A stretch of DNA of 64,000 nucleotides, from contig NZ_JBJKFD010000001.1 in NCBI RefSeq assembly GCF_049723905.1, forward strand, positions 4,216,001 through 4,280,000, read 5' to 3'. The stretch is from G963665185 sp049723905 (GTDB lineage: Bacteria > Desulfobacterota > Desulfovibrionia > Desulfovibrionales > Desulfovibrionaceae). The position numbers were made by a program, and so were the translations under genes. Below, in pieces: positions 1 through 8,899 of this stretch. Position 1 is the first letter of the stretch. Each line of letters opens with the position of its first letter. The notes below the pieces were generated by a model, which saw nothing but the letters and a program-made list of their open reading frames with translations, was not told the DNA's origin and made no database searches.

Positions 1-1
1 C

Positions 2-1468
2 ATGCTCAGTTCGGACTCGTCTTCATCGGAGATTGCCGACAAAATATTTGTGGCACCGCTCAAGTATAACAGAAATATTGAGCTGGTGCCATGGGCTGCT
101 GAATCTTTTCAGGTTCTGGATGGGGGCAAGCTGTTGCGCTTCAAGCTGCGCAAAGATATCCGCTGGACCGACGGTAAACCGTTTACGGCCCGGGATGTTG
201 AATTTACTTATAAAATGATGATCGACCCCAAAACTCCAACCCCTTATAGCGGGGATTATCTTGCAGTCAAGGAATTTCGAAGAACTGGCGACTACTCTTT
301 CGATGTAATTTACGACAAGGTTTATGCCCGCGCATTGGTTACCTGGGCTCTGGACGTCTATCCGGAACACCTGCTCAAGGGCGAGGACCTCACGAAAACG
401 ACGTTCGGCCGCCATCCCGTGGGTGCCGGAGCCTATAAGCTGGAAAGCTGGGAAGCCGGCAGCAAGCTGGTTCTTACGGCCAATGATGATTATTTCAAAG
501 GCAGGCCGTATATTGACCAGATCGTCTACAGCATCATTCCGGATCTGGGCACGCAGTTTCTGGAACTCAAGTCGGGCAACATCGACACCATGTCGCTGAC
601 GCCCAAGCAGCGGCTGTTTCAGACCAAGGGGCCGGAGTGGGAAAAGAACTTCAATAAGTTCAAGTATCTTTCCTTTGGGTATACGTTTCTTGGGTACAAT
701 CTTACGCGCCCCATGTTTCAGGACAAGCGGGTGCGCCAGGCCCTCACCATGGCCATCGACAAGCAGGAAATAGTAAAAGGTGTACTCTTCGGTCTGGGCA
801 TGCCTGCCATGGGGCCGTACAAGCCGGGAACCTGGGCTGCCAACGACAAACTCACTCCCTACGGCTATCATCCGGAAAAGGCGCGTGAACTGTTGCGCCA
901 GGCAGGCTGGACCGATTCGGACGGAGACGGGGTGCTGGACAAGGACGGCAAGCCGTTTGCCTTTACCATTCTGACCAACCAGGGCAATGAGCAACGCATC
1001 AAAAGCGCCACTATTATTCAGCAGCGGCTCAAGGATGTGGGCATTCAGGTGAATATCCGCACCGTGGAGTGGGCCGCGTTCATCAAGGAATTTGTGAACA
1101 AGGGGCGGTTCGATGCGGTTTTGCTGGCATGGGCCATCACCCAGGACCCGGACAACTACATTGTTTGGCATTCATCCAAGGTGCCGCCCAAGGGGTTGAA
1201 CTTCATCCATTACACCAATGCCGAATTGGACGACCTGCTGGTGCGCGCACGGCAGACGCTGGACCAGGAAAAACGCAGGAAATTGTATTTTCGGGCCCAG
1301 GAAATTCTCCATGAGGAACAGCCCTATACATTTCTGTACGTTGCCTATGCCTTGCCCATTGTACAGGCGCGGGTAAAAAATATACACGAAGCACCTGCAG
1401 GTATTGCGTACAACCAGAATCGCTGGTGGATACCAAAGTCGTTGCAGAGGTTCCACCTCGTGCCGTAG
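2..1468 (+). CDS. Peptide ABC transporter substrate-binding protein (5' end outside window)
   Basis: This is the C-terminal part of a family 5 extracellular solute-binding protein (SBP_bac_5, the OppA/DppA type), which captures peptides or related solutes in the periplasm and delivers them to an ABC permease. Family hallmarks are visible: the block LRKDIRWTDGKPFTARDVEFT near residues 48-68, the GAGAYKLESWE segment, and the lobe-II pattern RVRQALTMAIDK followed by PEKARELLRQAGW. About 488 residues are present and no signal peptide is seen, so the reading frame probably starts upstream and the first in-window ATG is unlikely to be the true start. The gene ends at a TAG and is followed by about 215 bases without a gene, containing two small inverted repeats (stem GGGTTCG/CGAACCC and GGAAGG/CCTTCC). 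No permease genes follow it, so the ligand cannot be assigned. Confidence 0.9.
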   Translation: MLSSDSSSSEIADKIFVAPLKYNRNIELVPWAAESFQVLDGGKLLRFKLRKDIRWTDGKPFTARDVEFTYKMMIDPKTPTPYSGDYLAVKEFRRTGDYSFDVIYDKVYARALVTWALDVYPEHLLKGEDLTKTTFGRHPVGAGAYKLESWEAGSKLVLTANDDYFKGRPYIDQIVYSIIPDLGTQFLELKSGNIDTMSLTPKQRLFQTKGPEWEKNFNKFKYLSFGYTFLGYNLTRPMFQDKRVRQALTMAIDKQEIVKGVLFGLGMPAMGPYKPGTWAANDKLTPYGYHPEKARELLRQAGWTDSDGDGVLDKDGKPFAFTILTNQGNEQRIKSATIIQQRLKDVGIQVNIRTVEWAAFIKEFVNKGRFDAVLLAWAITQDPDNYIVWHSSKVPPKGLNFIHYTNAELDDLLVRARQTLDQEKRRKLYFRAQEILHEEQPYTFLYVAYALPIVQARVKNIHEAPAGIAYNQNRWWIPKSLQRFHLVP

Positions 1469-1683
1469 GATAGAGGTCGGAAGACACCGCGTGCGTTCGG
1501 GGGGGCGGGTTCGGCTGGATAAGCGAACCCACGGGCGCAGGGGAAGGTGCCTTCCGCCTTGTGCCGAAGTTTCCCCATTGTTCAGATAGTGCCCCCTTTT
1601 TTTTTGGTTTGGCAAGAGAAGAACGAACCGCGAACGGATGTGTCGTCCGGCCGCAACCACATACAAGATCGGCGTCAGTCAAT

Positions 1684-3840
1684 ATGATTCGAATTACCCA
1701 GATACTCGACAAAGTCAGCGAATACATGCCCAATGTGGATCTTTCGCTGTTGCAGCAGGCGCACATATTTGCGGCCACCGCGCATGAAGGGCAGGTTCGC
1801 CTGTCCGGTGAGCCCTATCTTTCCCATCCTCTTTCCGTGGCCATGATTCTGGCCGACATGCACTGGGATTTGGAAACCATCGCGGCCGGCCTTCTGCACG
1901 ATACGGTGGAGGATACCAGCGCAACCATCGAGGACATCCGCGAGTCTTTCGGCGAAGGCGTCTCGCATATCGTGGACGGCGTGACCAAGATAAGCAAGAT
2001 GGACTTTGCCACGCGCGAGGATGCCCAGGCCGAGAGCATCCGCAAGATGATCGTTGCCATGTCCAAGGATATCCGCGTGTTGTCCCTCAAGCTGGCCGAC
2101 CGTCTGCACAACATGCGCACCCTCGAGTACATGAAGCCGCACCGCCGGCTGGCCATTGCCCGCGAAACCCTGGATATCTACGCACCGTTGGCAAACCGTC
2201 TGGGTCTGTACCGCATCAAGGTGGAGCTGGAGGACTTGTGCCTCAAGTATCTGCACCCGGAAGCCTACGGACAGTTGGAAGAAGGGGTGCGTCAGCACCA
2301 GACGTCCAGCGAGGAGTATGTCTCGCTGGTGGTGGGGATGCTGGAGGAGATGCTCAAGGAAAACAACGTGGAAGGGCGTGTCAACGGACGCACCAAACAC
2401 TACATGAGCATCTACAACAAGATGCGGGAGCAAAAACTCACCTTTGACGAGATTTACGACCTCATCGCCTTCCGCATTATCGTCAAGAGCGTGCGTGACT
2501 GTTACGCGGTGTTTGGTTTTGTGCACGCCAAATGGCATCCGGTGCCGGGGCGCATCAAAGACTACATCTCCATGCCCAAGGAGAACATGTACGCCAGCCT
2601 GCACACCACTGTCGTCGGTCCCGGAGGGGAGCGCATCGAGGTGCAGATTCGCACCGAGGAGATGCACCGTCTGGCCGAGTTCGGTGTGGCCGCCCACTGG
2701 CTGTACAAGGAAGGCCAGGCCGGGATGAAGGCCAAGGACGCGGCCAAGTTCACCTGGCTGCGCGAAATTGTGGACTGGCAAAAGGAAACCACGGACTCGC
2801 AGGAATTTCTCTCCAGCCTCCGCTACGACCTGTTCAGCGACGAGCTGTACGTGTTCACGCCCAGCGGCGACATCAAGGAGCTGCCCAAGGACGCCACGCC
2901 CGTGGACTTTGCCTACCAGATCCACACCCAGGTGGGCGACCACTGCAAGGGGGCCAAGGTCAACGGCAAGCTCGCCCAGCTGGATACCAAGCTCAAGAAC
3001 GGCGACAGCGTGGAAATCATCACCTCGCCTTCGCGCTATCCCAGCCGGGACTGGCTCAAGTTCGTCAAAACGGGCAAGGCCATCTCCCGCATCAAACATT
3101 TCATCCGTACCGAGGAGCGCGAGCGCAGCATTGCCCTGGCCAGGGAAATGCTGGAAAAGGAAGGCCGCAAGATGGGGGTGAATTTCGTCCGTGCCCTCAA
3201 CGACGGCAGGCTGGAAACCCTTGCCGAGGAATTTTCCTTTTCGTCGGTGGACGAACTGCTCTCCGCCGTCGGCTACACGCGCATTACGCCGCGCAAGGTG
3301 CTCAACAGGCTGCTGCCCAAGGCAGAGGAAGAAGCCACGGTGGAGCCGGAAACCGAACCGGTACGCGAGGAGCCGACCCGTACTGCCACGGACGGTGTGG
3401 TCATAGACGGGGTGGACAACGTGCTGGTGAGCTATGCCCAGTGCTGCAACCCGCTGCCCGGCGAACCCATCGTGGGGCACATCAGCCCTACCAAGGGCGT
3501 GCGCGTGCACACGGCAGAATGTCCCAACGTGCGCAATCTGGAACCGGAACGGATCATCAACATTTCCTGGCGGGTGAAGAGCGACCATACCTATCCGGGC
3601 AAGATTCTCATCAAGGCCAAGGATGCGCCCGGTGTGCTCGGGCGTCTTGGCATGCTCATTTCCGAACAGGGAGCCAACATCGACGCCGGTTCCTTCAAAT
3701 CCCAGGAAGACGGCACCACGCGGTACGACTTTACGGTGATGGTGCGCGACCTGCCCCATTTGCTGGAGGTCATGGGCGTGTTGAGCCGGGAAAAGGAAGT
3801 GCTGGACGTAAGCCGTCCCAATGCGTCCAGGAGCGGATGA
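1684..3840 (+). CDS. Bifunctional (p)ppGpp synthetase/hydrolase, RelA/SpoT (Rsh) family
   Basis: This enzyme makes and degrades the stringent-response alarmone (p)ppGpp in the cytoplasm. The 718-residue protein has the standard Rsh order. The HD hydrolase domain carries His72-Asp73 and the following Glu-Asp (LLHDTVEDT). The synthetase domain has RTKHYMSIYNKM from about residue 236 and an EIYDLIAFRIIV block. A TGS domain begins near residue 381 (DLFSDELYVFTPSGDI), then comes a conserved-cysteine region (SYAQCCNPLPGEPI), and a C-terminal ACT domain starts near residue 641. Because the HD motif is intact it should be bifunctional rather than a RelA with a dead hydrolase. The frame is open further upstream, but ATG 1684 opens the conserved N-terminus (MIRITQILDKV). 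A monocistronic arrangement is likely, with non-coding DNA on both sides. Confidence 0.95.
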   Translation: MIRITQILDKVSEYMPNVDLSLLQQAHIFAATAHEGQVRLSGEPYLSHPLSVAMILADMHWDLETIAAGLLHDTVEDTSATIEDIRESFGEGVSHIVDGVTKISKMDFATREDAQAESIRKMIVAMSKDIRVLSLKLADRLHNMRTLEYMKPHRRLAIARETLDIYAPLANRLGLYRIKVELEDLCLKYLHPEAYGQLEEGVRQHQTSSEEYVSLVVGMLEEMLKENNVEGRVNGRTKHYMSIYNKMREQKLTFDEIYDLIAFRIIVKSVRDCYAVFGFVHAKWHPVPGRIKDYISMPKENMYASLHTTVVGPGGERIEVQIRTEEMHRLAEFGVAAHWLYKEGQAGMKAKDAAKFTWLREIVDWQKETTDSQEFLSSLRYDLFSDELYVFTPSGDIKELPKDATPVDFAYQIHTQVGDHCKGAKVNGKLAQLDTKLKNGDSVEIITSPSRYPSRDWLKFVKTGKAISRIKHFIRTEERERSIALAREMLEKEGRKMGVNFVRALNDGRLETLAEEFSFSSVDELLSAVGYTRITPRKVLNRLLPKAEEEATVEPETEPVREEPTRTATDGVVIDGVDNVLVSYAQCCNPLPGEPIVGHISPTKGVRVHTAECPNVRNLEPERIINISWRVKSDHTYPGKILIKAKDAPGVLGRLGMLISEQGANIDAGSFKSQEDGTTRYDFTVMVRDLPHLLEVMGVLSREKEVLDVSRPNASRSG

Positions 3841-4067
3841 GCAGAGAGGGTATTTGTTCTTTGCGGCTGCCTTTTCCGATTGTAGCGGTATGATTCCGTT
3901 CGGAAGGGGAGAGAGCCAACAGCCTGTAGTGAAAGACTTTTTTGGGAAAATGTTTTTTTGTTATTTCGGGTTGTTTTTTTAGATTCCGGAGAGCAGAATA
4001 TTTAACCGACTATTCTTTTGGATATTGGTTATACATTACTGTTTCCCGATCCCCGGAGTTTAAGCGC

Positions 4068-4658
4068 ATGCACGAGATACAAGCCGTCAACGAACATTAC
4101 CTCAACCTGCGCGTGAGGCGCCGTTCCACCTCCTATTTTGATGAATTCCTGCGTCTGGAATGTTCGCGGGACCTCCTGAAGTACAAACTCTACCCCAAGG
4201 CCAAGGAAGTTACCGAGTCCTTTGCCGCATTCCATGCCGTCCGCAACCATCTGTTTCCGGATTCCATGCACGATCCGAACATCACCATGGTTGCCGTGGG
4301 GGATGGGTATACCCCGCGTACTGCCGCCACCTTCGCGTATCGCAGCAAATGGCTGTGCCATTCGGTGGACCCTGTCATGGACACGCGCGAGTTCGACATC
4401 GACCGTCTGGTGGTGCACAGAAAACGCATAGAGGACGTGCGCATCCAGGGGGACATTGTCGTGGTGGTCTGCGTGCATGCCCATGTGGAACCGGAGGTCA
4501 TTGCCGAGTCCATCGAAGCCCGCGAACGCCATTGGGTGGTCATTCCCTGTTGCGACCACGACCACGATACCCTGATGGGGCAGGCTCCGTATTGTGAATA
4601 TGATGATTTCGCCATCTGGAGTCCCAAGCATCGGGTCCAGGTCTGGAAGAATATCTAG
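4068..4658 (+). CDS. Hypothetical protein, possible Rossmann-type fold
   Basis: A 196-residue protein that I cannot assign to a family. The middle contains the strand-loop pattern ITMVAVGDGYTPRTAATFAYRSKWLCHSVDP, which resembles the nucleotide/SAM-binding start of a Rossmann-like domain. Further on is a hydrophobic strand (GDIVVVVCVHAHVEP) and a His/Cys/Asp-rich stretch (VIPCCDHDHDT) that might bind metal. There is no signal peptide or membrane segment. The start at ATG 4068 was chosen because the upstream extension (3942-4067) is low-complexity and T-rich. The 227 bases between the rsh stop and this start hold poly-T runs but no gene. Methyltransferase-like is only a guess; the coding potential itself is good. 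Confidence 0.7.
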   Translation: MHEIQAVNEHYLNLRVRRRSTSYFDEFLRLECSRDLLKYKLYPKAKEVTESFAAFHAVRNHLFPDSMHDPNITMVAVGDGYTPRTAATFAYRSKWLCHSVDPVMDTREFDIDRLVVHRKRIEDVRIQGDIVVVVCVHAHVEPEVIAESIEARERHWVVIPCCDHDHDTLMGQAPYCEYDDFAIWSPKHRVQVWKNI

Positions 4659-4901
4659 GCCGCAGTTGTAAATTGGTGCGCCCGGCAGGTTCGCTCAAGA
4701 CGCGTGCCGGATCTGCGTGTATGAGGATGTTCCGCTTTGGTGCCAACATACTCTGTACGCGGGAGAATTTATGGTCTTCTTCCGGCCATAGCAAATGGCT
4801 GGAGAGTTATTGTGGGCCGTCAATTCGCAGCAAGGGAAGGCTGATCGGCCTTGCCGCAGAAGCCGGGGCAAATTTTTTCGCAGAATTTTTTGAAATAAGT
4901 G

Positions 4902-4930
4902 TTGACAAGGTCGGGGTCTGCAGATAGTTA
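4902..4930 (+). promoter_or_regulatory. tRNA operon promoter
   Basis: A perfect -35 box TTGACA (4902-4907) is followed after exactly 17 bases by TAGTTA (4925-4930). The tRNA-Val starts 13 bases after the -10, as expected for a stable RNA promoter. The 285 bases from 4659 to 4943 otherwise hold no convincing gene. Confidence 0.7.
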
Positions 4931-4943
4931 GCATGTCCCGTTC

Positions 4944-5019
4944 GGGCGAATAGCTCAGTTGGGAGAGCATCGGCCTTACAAGCCGAGGGTCACAGGTTCG
5001 AGCCCTGTTTCGCCTACCA
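4944..5019 (+). tRNA. tRNA-Val (anticodon TAC)
   Basis: A full cloverleaf is readable. The acceptor stem is GGGCGAA (4944-4950) with TTCGCCT (5009-5015), the D-arm is TAGCTCAGTTGGGAGAGCA, and the anticodon stem is TCGGC/GCCGA with loop CTTACAA. This places TAC at 4977-4979, and the T-arm is CAGGTTCGAGCCCTG. A CCA tail is encoded (5017-5019). It is the first gene of a two-tRNA transcript. Confidence 0.97.
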
Positions 5020-5025
5020 AACAGT

Positions 5026-5102
<77 letters not shown>

Positions 5103-5110
5103 CTTTTCCA

Positions 5111-5152
5111 GAAAGGACATCAGTCGTAAGGCTTGGTGTCCTTTCTTTTTTT
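5111..5152 (+). terminator. Rho-independent terminator of the tRNA-Val/tRNA-Asp unit
   Basis: An inverted repeat GAAAGGACA...TGTCCTTTC is followed directly by a run of seven T. It lies eight bases after the tRNA-Asp CCA, so it should end the tRNA transcript. Confidence 0.85.
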
Positions 5153-5247
5153 GCGGCCTGTAAGAAGAAGGGCCGCGGGTTGATCGCGGCACGTCCTGTG
5201 CCGCGCCCCTGCGGGCGGCTTCGCGTAGGCTCCGCCGTCCGATTTTG
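5153..5247 (+). repeat. GC-rich palindromic repeat, copy A
   Basis: An approximately 95-base unit starting GCGGCCTGTAAGAAG and containing the nested inverted repeats GCGGCACG/TGTGCCGC and GCCCCTGCGGGCGGC, ending CCGTCCGATTTTG. The same unit recurs at 5336-5428, 8669-8724 plus 42170-42211 (split by the prophage), and 42302-42384. Each copy directly follows a terminator and a tRNA-Asp end or end remnant. Confidence 0.85.
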
Positions 5248-5263
5248 TCATCCTGCAAAATCG

Positions 5264-5285
5264 TCGAGTCCCGTCCGCTCCGCCA
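5264..5285 (+). repeat. Truncated tRNA-Asp 3' end (remnant 1)
   Basis: These 22 bases are identical to the last 22 bases of tRNA-Asp, including the CCA (5081-5102), but the rest of the tRNA is missing. A second terminator and a second GC-rich repeat follow, so the block from tRNA 3' end through terminator and repeat has been duplicated in tandem. Confidence 0.85.
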
Positions 5286-5292
5286 CTTTTTC

Positions 5293-5335
5293 AGAAAGGA
5301 CACCAGTCATGAGGCTTGGTGTCCTTTCTTTTTTT
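5293..5335 (+). terminator. Duplicated rho-independent terminator
   Basis: A near copy of the terminator at 5111-5152: stem GAAAGGACACC...GGTGTCCTTTC plus a T run. It belongs to the tandem duplication that follows tRNA-Asp copy 1. Confidence 0.8.
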
Positions 5336-5428
5336 GCGGCCTGTAAAAGAAAGGCCGCGGGTTGATCGCGGCACGTCCTGTGCCGCGCCCCTGCGGGCGG
5401 CTTCGCATGGCTCCGCCGTCCGATTTTG
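5336..5428 (+). repeat. GC-rich palindromic repeat, copy B
   Basis: Second copy of the unit described at 5153-5247, with only a few differences (for example TAAAAGAAAGG in place of TAAGAAGAAGG). Confidence 0.85.
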
Positions 5429-5431
5429 CCA

Positions 5432-5470
5432 AAGAAAAAGCGCATCATGAAGATTCATAACGCGCTTTGA
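5432..5470 (-). terminator. Terminator of the chemotaxis receptor gene
   Basis: Read on the minus strand, stem AAAGCGC...GCGCTTT is followed by TTCTTTGG. It lies 38 bases beyond the receptor stop codon and in the right orientation to end that transcript. Confidence 0.65.
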
Positions 5471-5508
5471 GCTACCTGCTCCGATAAAAAAGTTGGCTAG
5501 GCTTCGCT

Positions 5509-7629
5509 TCAGGACATGAATTTATTGGAGAGTTGCAGCAGTTCGCCAGACACCTGGGCCAGGTTGCGGGTGGCGTCTGCGGATTGGGTTGCCCCATCCT
5601 TTGCCTTGCCGATGAATTGGGCGATATCGTCCACGCTGGTATTGATCTGCTCTGCAGCTGCCGATTGTTCTTCTGCTGCCGTGGCAATTTGCGCTACCCG
5701 CTCGCTGATGTTCTCAATGCTGGCCATGATCTTTTGCAGCGCTTCAACGGCCAGAGACGACGACTGGCTGCTTTGCTCAACCTGCTCCTTGGTCTTGCCC
5801 ATGGAATTTGCCGAGTTGTGGGCTCCGTTCTGAATTTGGACAACCGCAGCCTCTACTTCCTTGGTTGCCGTCATTGTTTTTTCCGCCAGCTTGCGTACCT
5901 CGTCCGCAACCACGGCAAAGCCACGTCCGGCATCTCCGGCGCGTGCCGCTTCAATGGCGGCATTGAGGGCAAGGAGGTTGGTCTGGTCGGCGATGTCGTT
6001 GATTACGTTTATGATGCGGCCGATTTCACCTGCCTGTTCGTTCAGCTCGGCAATAACCTGCTCCAATTCTTCAGCGGAGTCGGCAACTCCTGTGATGGAC
6101 CCCATGGCCTCGCGGACCAGATCCACACCCCCACGTGTCGATTCCGTGGCGGTCTGCGCGGTTTGTGATGTGGACGAGGCATTGGAGGCCACGTTCACTA
6201 CGGAATGCGTCATCTGCTCCATTGCAGCCGCTACCTGCTCGGCCCGCTCTTTCTGGCTGACGACTCCTCTGGCCTGTTCCTCGGAAGTTGAAGACAGCTG
6301 GTCTGTGGCCGAAGCGACTCGTTCCGCAAGAGCGTGGATCTGTGCACCCAATTCCGCCATTGTTTTGGTTTGTTGTTCCGCGATGGTCTTTTGCCGGTCT
6401 GCCTCATGCATGGCCGTTTCGGCTGCATTTTTCGATTCAAGTGCTTCTTCACTTCTTCTGTGGGCTTCATCCATTTTGGTTTTGAGATTTTCCACCATGG
6501 CCATGATTGAGTTTTTAAGCCGCTCCAACGAGATGGAGAAATTCCCTTCCGGCTTTGCATTCAGATTTCCTTGCGCGACCTCTTCGGCGTACAGCACAAG
6601 GTGTTTCAGAGATGCCAGAATGGACCGTGCACTCATAAATACGACCAGCAAAGCCAGAATAGTGGCGATAATTGTGGCGATAATCGCTTGAATACGGGCC
6701 CCTTTATAGGAGTCCATGCGGATTTCGAGCAAGGCATCCAGGTTTTTGGCACAGACATCCCAAAGGTGCAAAGTTGTCGTTGATGTCTGCTGCAGATTTT
6801 CGGCAAAAGCACACTCCTGTCCCGCGTCTATTTTTTCGGTACAGTCGAGAAGTCGCTTGGCAGCCTTTTGAAATTCGACAAGGGCCGCAGGTATGCTCTG
6901 CTGCATTGCCTCATAGCGGCCATAAAAATGGGCATCTTCATTCAGCGCGGTCTCAATGGAGCCGGCAATCCGTTCGATATCGTTGTTGATGAGCCGGGAG
7001 GTGACAGCCAGCTGGAATTTTTCCGTGGCTGCTCCTATTTTGCGTTGGTGGACATTTACCGCCAGTTCGGTGAGATGCTGGATGGCTTGGGGGATGCCCA
7101 GCAGAGTGACATCCATCAGATAATAGCTGTCCAGGTCGGGATCGAGTATCAGGTTGGACGTATCTCCGGCATGGGCGATTACTTTGGAGAGCAATGTAAG
7201 AAAGTCGTCTGCGGACTTCGCCTTGTTGCCGGAGGCGGAAACAGTGTTTTTCCATGCCTGTGCAAGGTTGGCGTACGCGAGTTTCGACTTCTTTTGGCTT
7301 GCAAGCTGCTCCTTGGTGAATTGAAGGTCCATACCGTATTGCTGGTCTATGGGCTTCAGGTCGGCAACGGATTTGCTTATTATGGACGATTTTTTCGCAA
7401 CTTCCTGGCGATCCTGTTGCAATATCCCCAGCGTGTAGTTTGGAAAAGCCGCCATTGCACGCATTAAAGGACGCTGGTAGGCGTTTCCATATACTTCAAG
7501 TTTGGAAAAGCGAATGTCGTAATTTATTCCACTTACTGCATAATACAGTAGTACCCCTATAGGTAGAATAAAAATAATACTGGACAATATAAGCTTGTTT
7601 CTAATGTTTGTTTGATCAAAAAATTTCAT
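5509..7629 (-). CDS. Methyl-accepting chemotaxis protein
   Basis: A 706-residue transmembrane chemoreceptor that should pass ligand signals to CheA/CheW at the inner membrane. The first membrane segment lies at about residues 13-31 (LILSSIIFILPIGVLLYYAV). A periplasmic, mostly helical sensor region of about 280 residues follows, then a second membrane segment near 313-335 (AIIATIIATILALLVVFMSA), a HAMP-like linker, and a long coiled cytoplasmic signalling domain. The highly conserved hairpin tip is present (DQTNLLALNAAIEAARAGD, then GRGFAVVADEVRKLAE). The sensor resembles a long four-helix type rather than a Cache domain; its ligand is unknown. ATG 7629 has a strong ribosome site (AGGGGGG) six bases upstream. 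The gene lies between two tRNA-Asp loci and points against them. Confidence 0.95.
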   Translation of the reverse strand: MKFFDQTNIRNKLILSSIIFILPIGVLLYYAVSGINYDIRFSKLEVYGNAYQRPLMRAMAAFPNYTLGILQQDRQEVAKKSSIISKSVADLKPIDQQYGMDLQFTKEQLASQKKSKLAYANLAQAWKNTVSASGNKAKSADDFLTLLSKVIAHAGDTSNLILDPDLDSYYLMDVTLLGIPQAIQHLTELAVNVHQRKIGAATEKFQLAVTSRLINNDIERIAGSIETALNEDAHFYGRYEAMQQSIPAALVEFQKAAKRLLDCTEKIDAGQECAFAENLQQTSTTTLHLWDVCAKNLDALLEIRMDSYKGARIQAIIATIIATILALLVVFMSARSILASLKHLVLYAEEVAQGNLNAKPEGNFSISLERLKNSIMAMVENLKTKMDEAHRRSEEALESKNAAETAMHEADRQKTIAEQQTKTMAELGAQIHALAERVASATDQLSSTSEEQARGVVSQKERAEQVAAAMEQMTHSVVNVASNASSTSQTAQTATESTRGGVDLVREAMGSITGVADSAEELEQVIAELNEQAGEIGRIINVINDIADQTNLLALNAAIEAARAGDAGRGFAVVADEVRKLAEKTMTATKEVEAAVVQIQNGAHNSANSMGKTKEQVEQSSQSSSLAVEALQKIMASIENISERVAQIATAAEEQSAAAEQINTSVDDIAQFIGKAKDGATQSADATRNLAQVSGELLQLSNKFMS

Positions 7630-8540
7630 TTATTACCCCCCTCATGAAATAAATTTGAAAAAACAGTAATAGAGACATCTTTTTGTGTATTGATCATGTT
7701 TCGTCTCGTCTGTTTTTGCATGCTTTCATGAAAGCTCTAATTGTTTTTTCAAGTTTTATGGTCGTTTATCATTAAAATTGTTATTATACATTTTTTATAT
7801 AAAAAATTAATGCTTGAATTGTGTAGTTATTTCGAATTTTTTTAGTTTTGTGTAAATATATTAAAAATATTTTAATAATATCTCAAAAAAAATCTAAATA
7901 AGATTGTTTAATGCGTTGTATTTTGTGAAAGTAAACATTATTTTTCTTTTTTTTAGAGTATGTAGTTTGTATTTTTGTTTTTATTTTTAGTAAATATAAT
8001 TATAAAAGTCTTTTTTAAAGAAAAACAATTTATAAGATCATTTTATAATGAAAATTCAAGTTTACTCTTTTATATATGGATGATGATTTGTAATATTTCA
8101 AGTGGTAGTAAAATGAAATAAATCAGGAAATTATTTGCGTATTATATGTTTGTTCTTTTTTGTGCTTATTACAATAATGTAGTAAATTGTCTCGCCTTGA
8201 TACTGTTTTCATTGAAGAGGATGCACATGCCTTTTTTATTGTGTAATTTTAGAGATATTAAGTGAACCCTTGCCAAGTTGGGTCCCCTTGAATATCCGCA
8301 TGTAATGCGCCATGCAGTCGAGACATTGATTCCTTTATGTGCAGAAAAATTTTTAAGGTACAAAATCGTAGTATATATTTATCCTCACATAGGGAGGAGG
8401 AACGTGCTGTTCAGCCACGTGAAGGGGAGCGTTGGAGAAAAAAACAATTGGGCGTGCGAAACAAGTTGACGAGTAAGGGGGCTCCTGCTAGGACTACCCC
8501 TCCGCTGAACATCTCCTGCTGGAGATTTCAGCAACCAAAT
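7630..8540. other. AT-rich intergenic region without a recognisable gene
   Basis: About 900 bases upstream of the receptor gene. From about 7640 to 8270 the sequence is dominated by A/T runs, and no open frame looks real. It contains a perfect 14-base palindrome GCTTTCATGAAAGC (7722-7735) in the upstream region of the receptor, a possible regulator site. The part nearest the tRNA (8380-8540) is GC-richer and able to fold. Short frames at 8278-8469 and 8337-8552 show no protein-like features. Confidence 0.6.
8504..8532 (+). other. Stable hairpin just upstream of tRNA-Asp copy 2
   Basis: GCTGAA-C-ATCTCC-TGCT-GGAGAT-TTCAGC forms twelve base pairs with one bulged C and a tetraloop. It lies 10 bases before tRNA-Asp copy 2 and has no T run, so it looks more like a processing signal or part of a structured RNA than a terminator. 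Nearby ACGTG/CACGT (8404-8422) can also pair. Confidence 0.5.
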
Positions 8541-8542
8541 GC

Positions 8543-8619
<77 letters not shown>

Positions 8620-8629
8620 TCTGAAGATC

Positions 8630-8668
8630 AAAGGACCAGTTACGTATGTAATTGGTCCTTTTCTTTTT
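8630..8668 (+). terminator. Rho-independent terminator after tRNA-Asp copy 2
   Basis: Stem AAAGGACCA...TTGGTCCTTT enclosing the near-palindrome TTACGTATGTAA, followed by TTCTTTTTG. The same structure recurs at 42260-42301 beyond the prophage. Confidence 0.8.
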
Positions 8669-8724
8669 GCGGCCTGAGGAAGAAGGGCCGCGGGTTGATC
8701 GCGGCACGTCCTGTGCCGCGCCCC
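8669..8724 (+). repeat. GC-rich palindromic repeat, copy C left part, ending in target duplication GCCCC
   Basis: The first 56 bases of the repeat are interrupted after GCCGCGCCCC, where the prophage begins. The remaining part of the same copy continues at 42170. The last five bases (8720-8724, GCCCC) are one copy of the target-site duplication. Confidence 0.9.
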
Positions 8725-8899
8725 TGTAGGGGGTCACTTAAAATGAGAAACGGCGGGACACCTAGATTTGATGGTACCGACATGGGACCAACGTAGGACT
8801 GGCGCGGGTCCAGGGCGGACGGTGAAATAAAAAAAGCGGCGAAAAGCAAGATGAGAAAAACTTGCGATTTCGTCGCTTTTTTTGCAGGTAAAATGAGAA
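8725..8899 (+). promoter_or_regulatory. Prophage left end with transposase-site candidates
   Basis: The terminal TGTA at 8725 is followed by AAAATGAGAA at 8740-8749 and again at 8890-8899; a weaker AAGATGAGAA lies at 8848-8857. The same motif occurs inverted at the right end, and the outermost copies are equidistant (15 bases) from the two termini, which fits MuA-type end binding. The further 370 bases to the first gene hold a palindrome ATGGTTC-AAA-GAACCAT (9089-9105) and an inverted repeat of AAAAGTTTTT around 8964-9000, but no gene. Confidence 0.75.
8829..8884. terminator. Bidirectional terminator in the prophage left end
   Basis: Stem AAAAAAAGCGGCGAAA pairs with TTTCGTCGCTTTTTTT (one G-T pair), with an inner GCAAG/CTTGC pair. 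It has T runs on both strands and would insulate prophage and host transcription. It also encloses one transposase-site-like motif. Confidence 0.75.

Noticed and set aside
1675..3759. 694-codon antisense frame opposite the (p)ppGpp synthetase
   Set aside because: It mirrors a clearly conserved gene, and its protein is His/Val/Leu-rich without any domain; a codon-bias shadow.
8440..8500. Hammerhead-like GAAAC and TTGACGAG motifs
   Set aside because: The catalytic core CUGANGA is not matched and the stems do not form in the required order.
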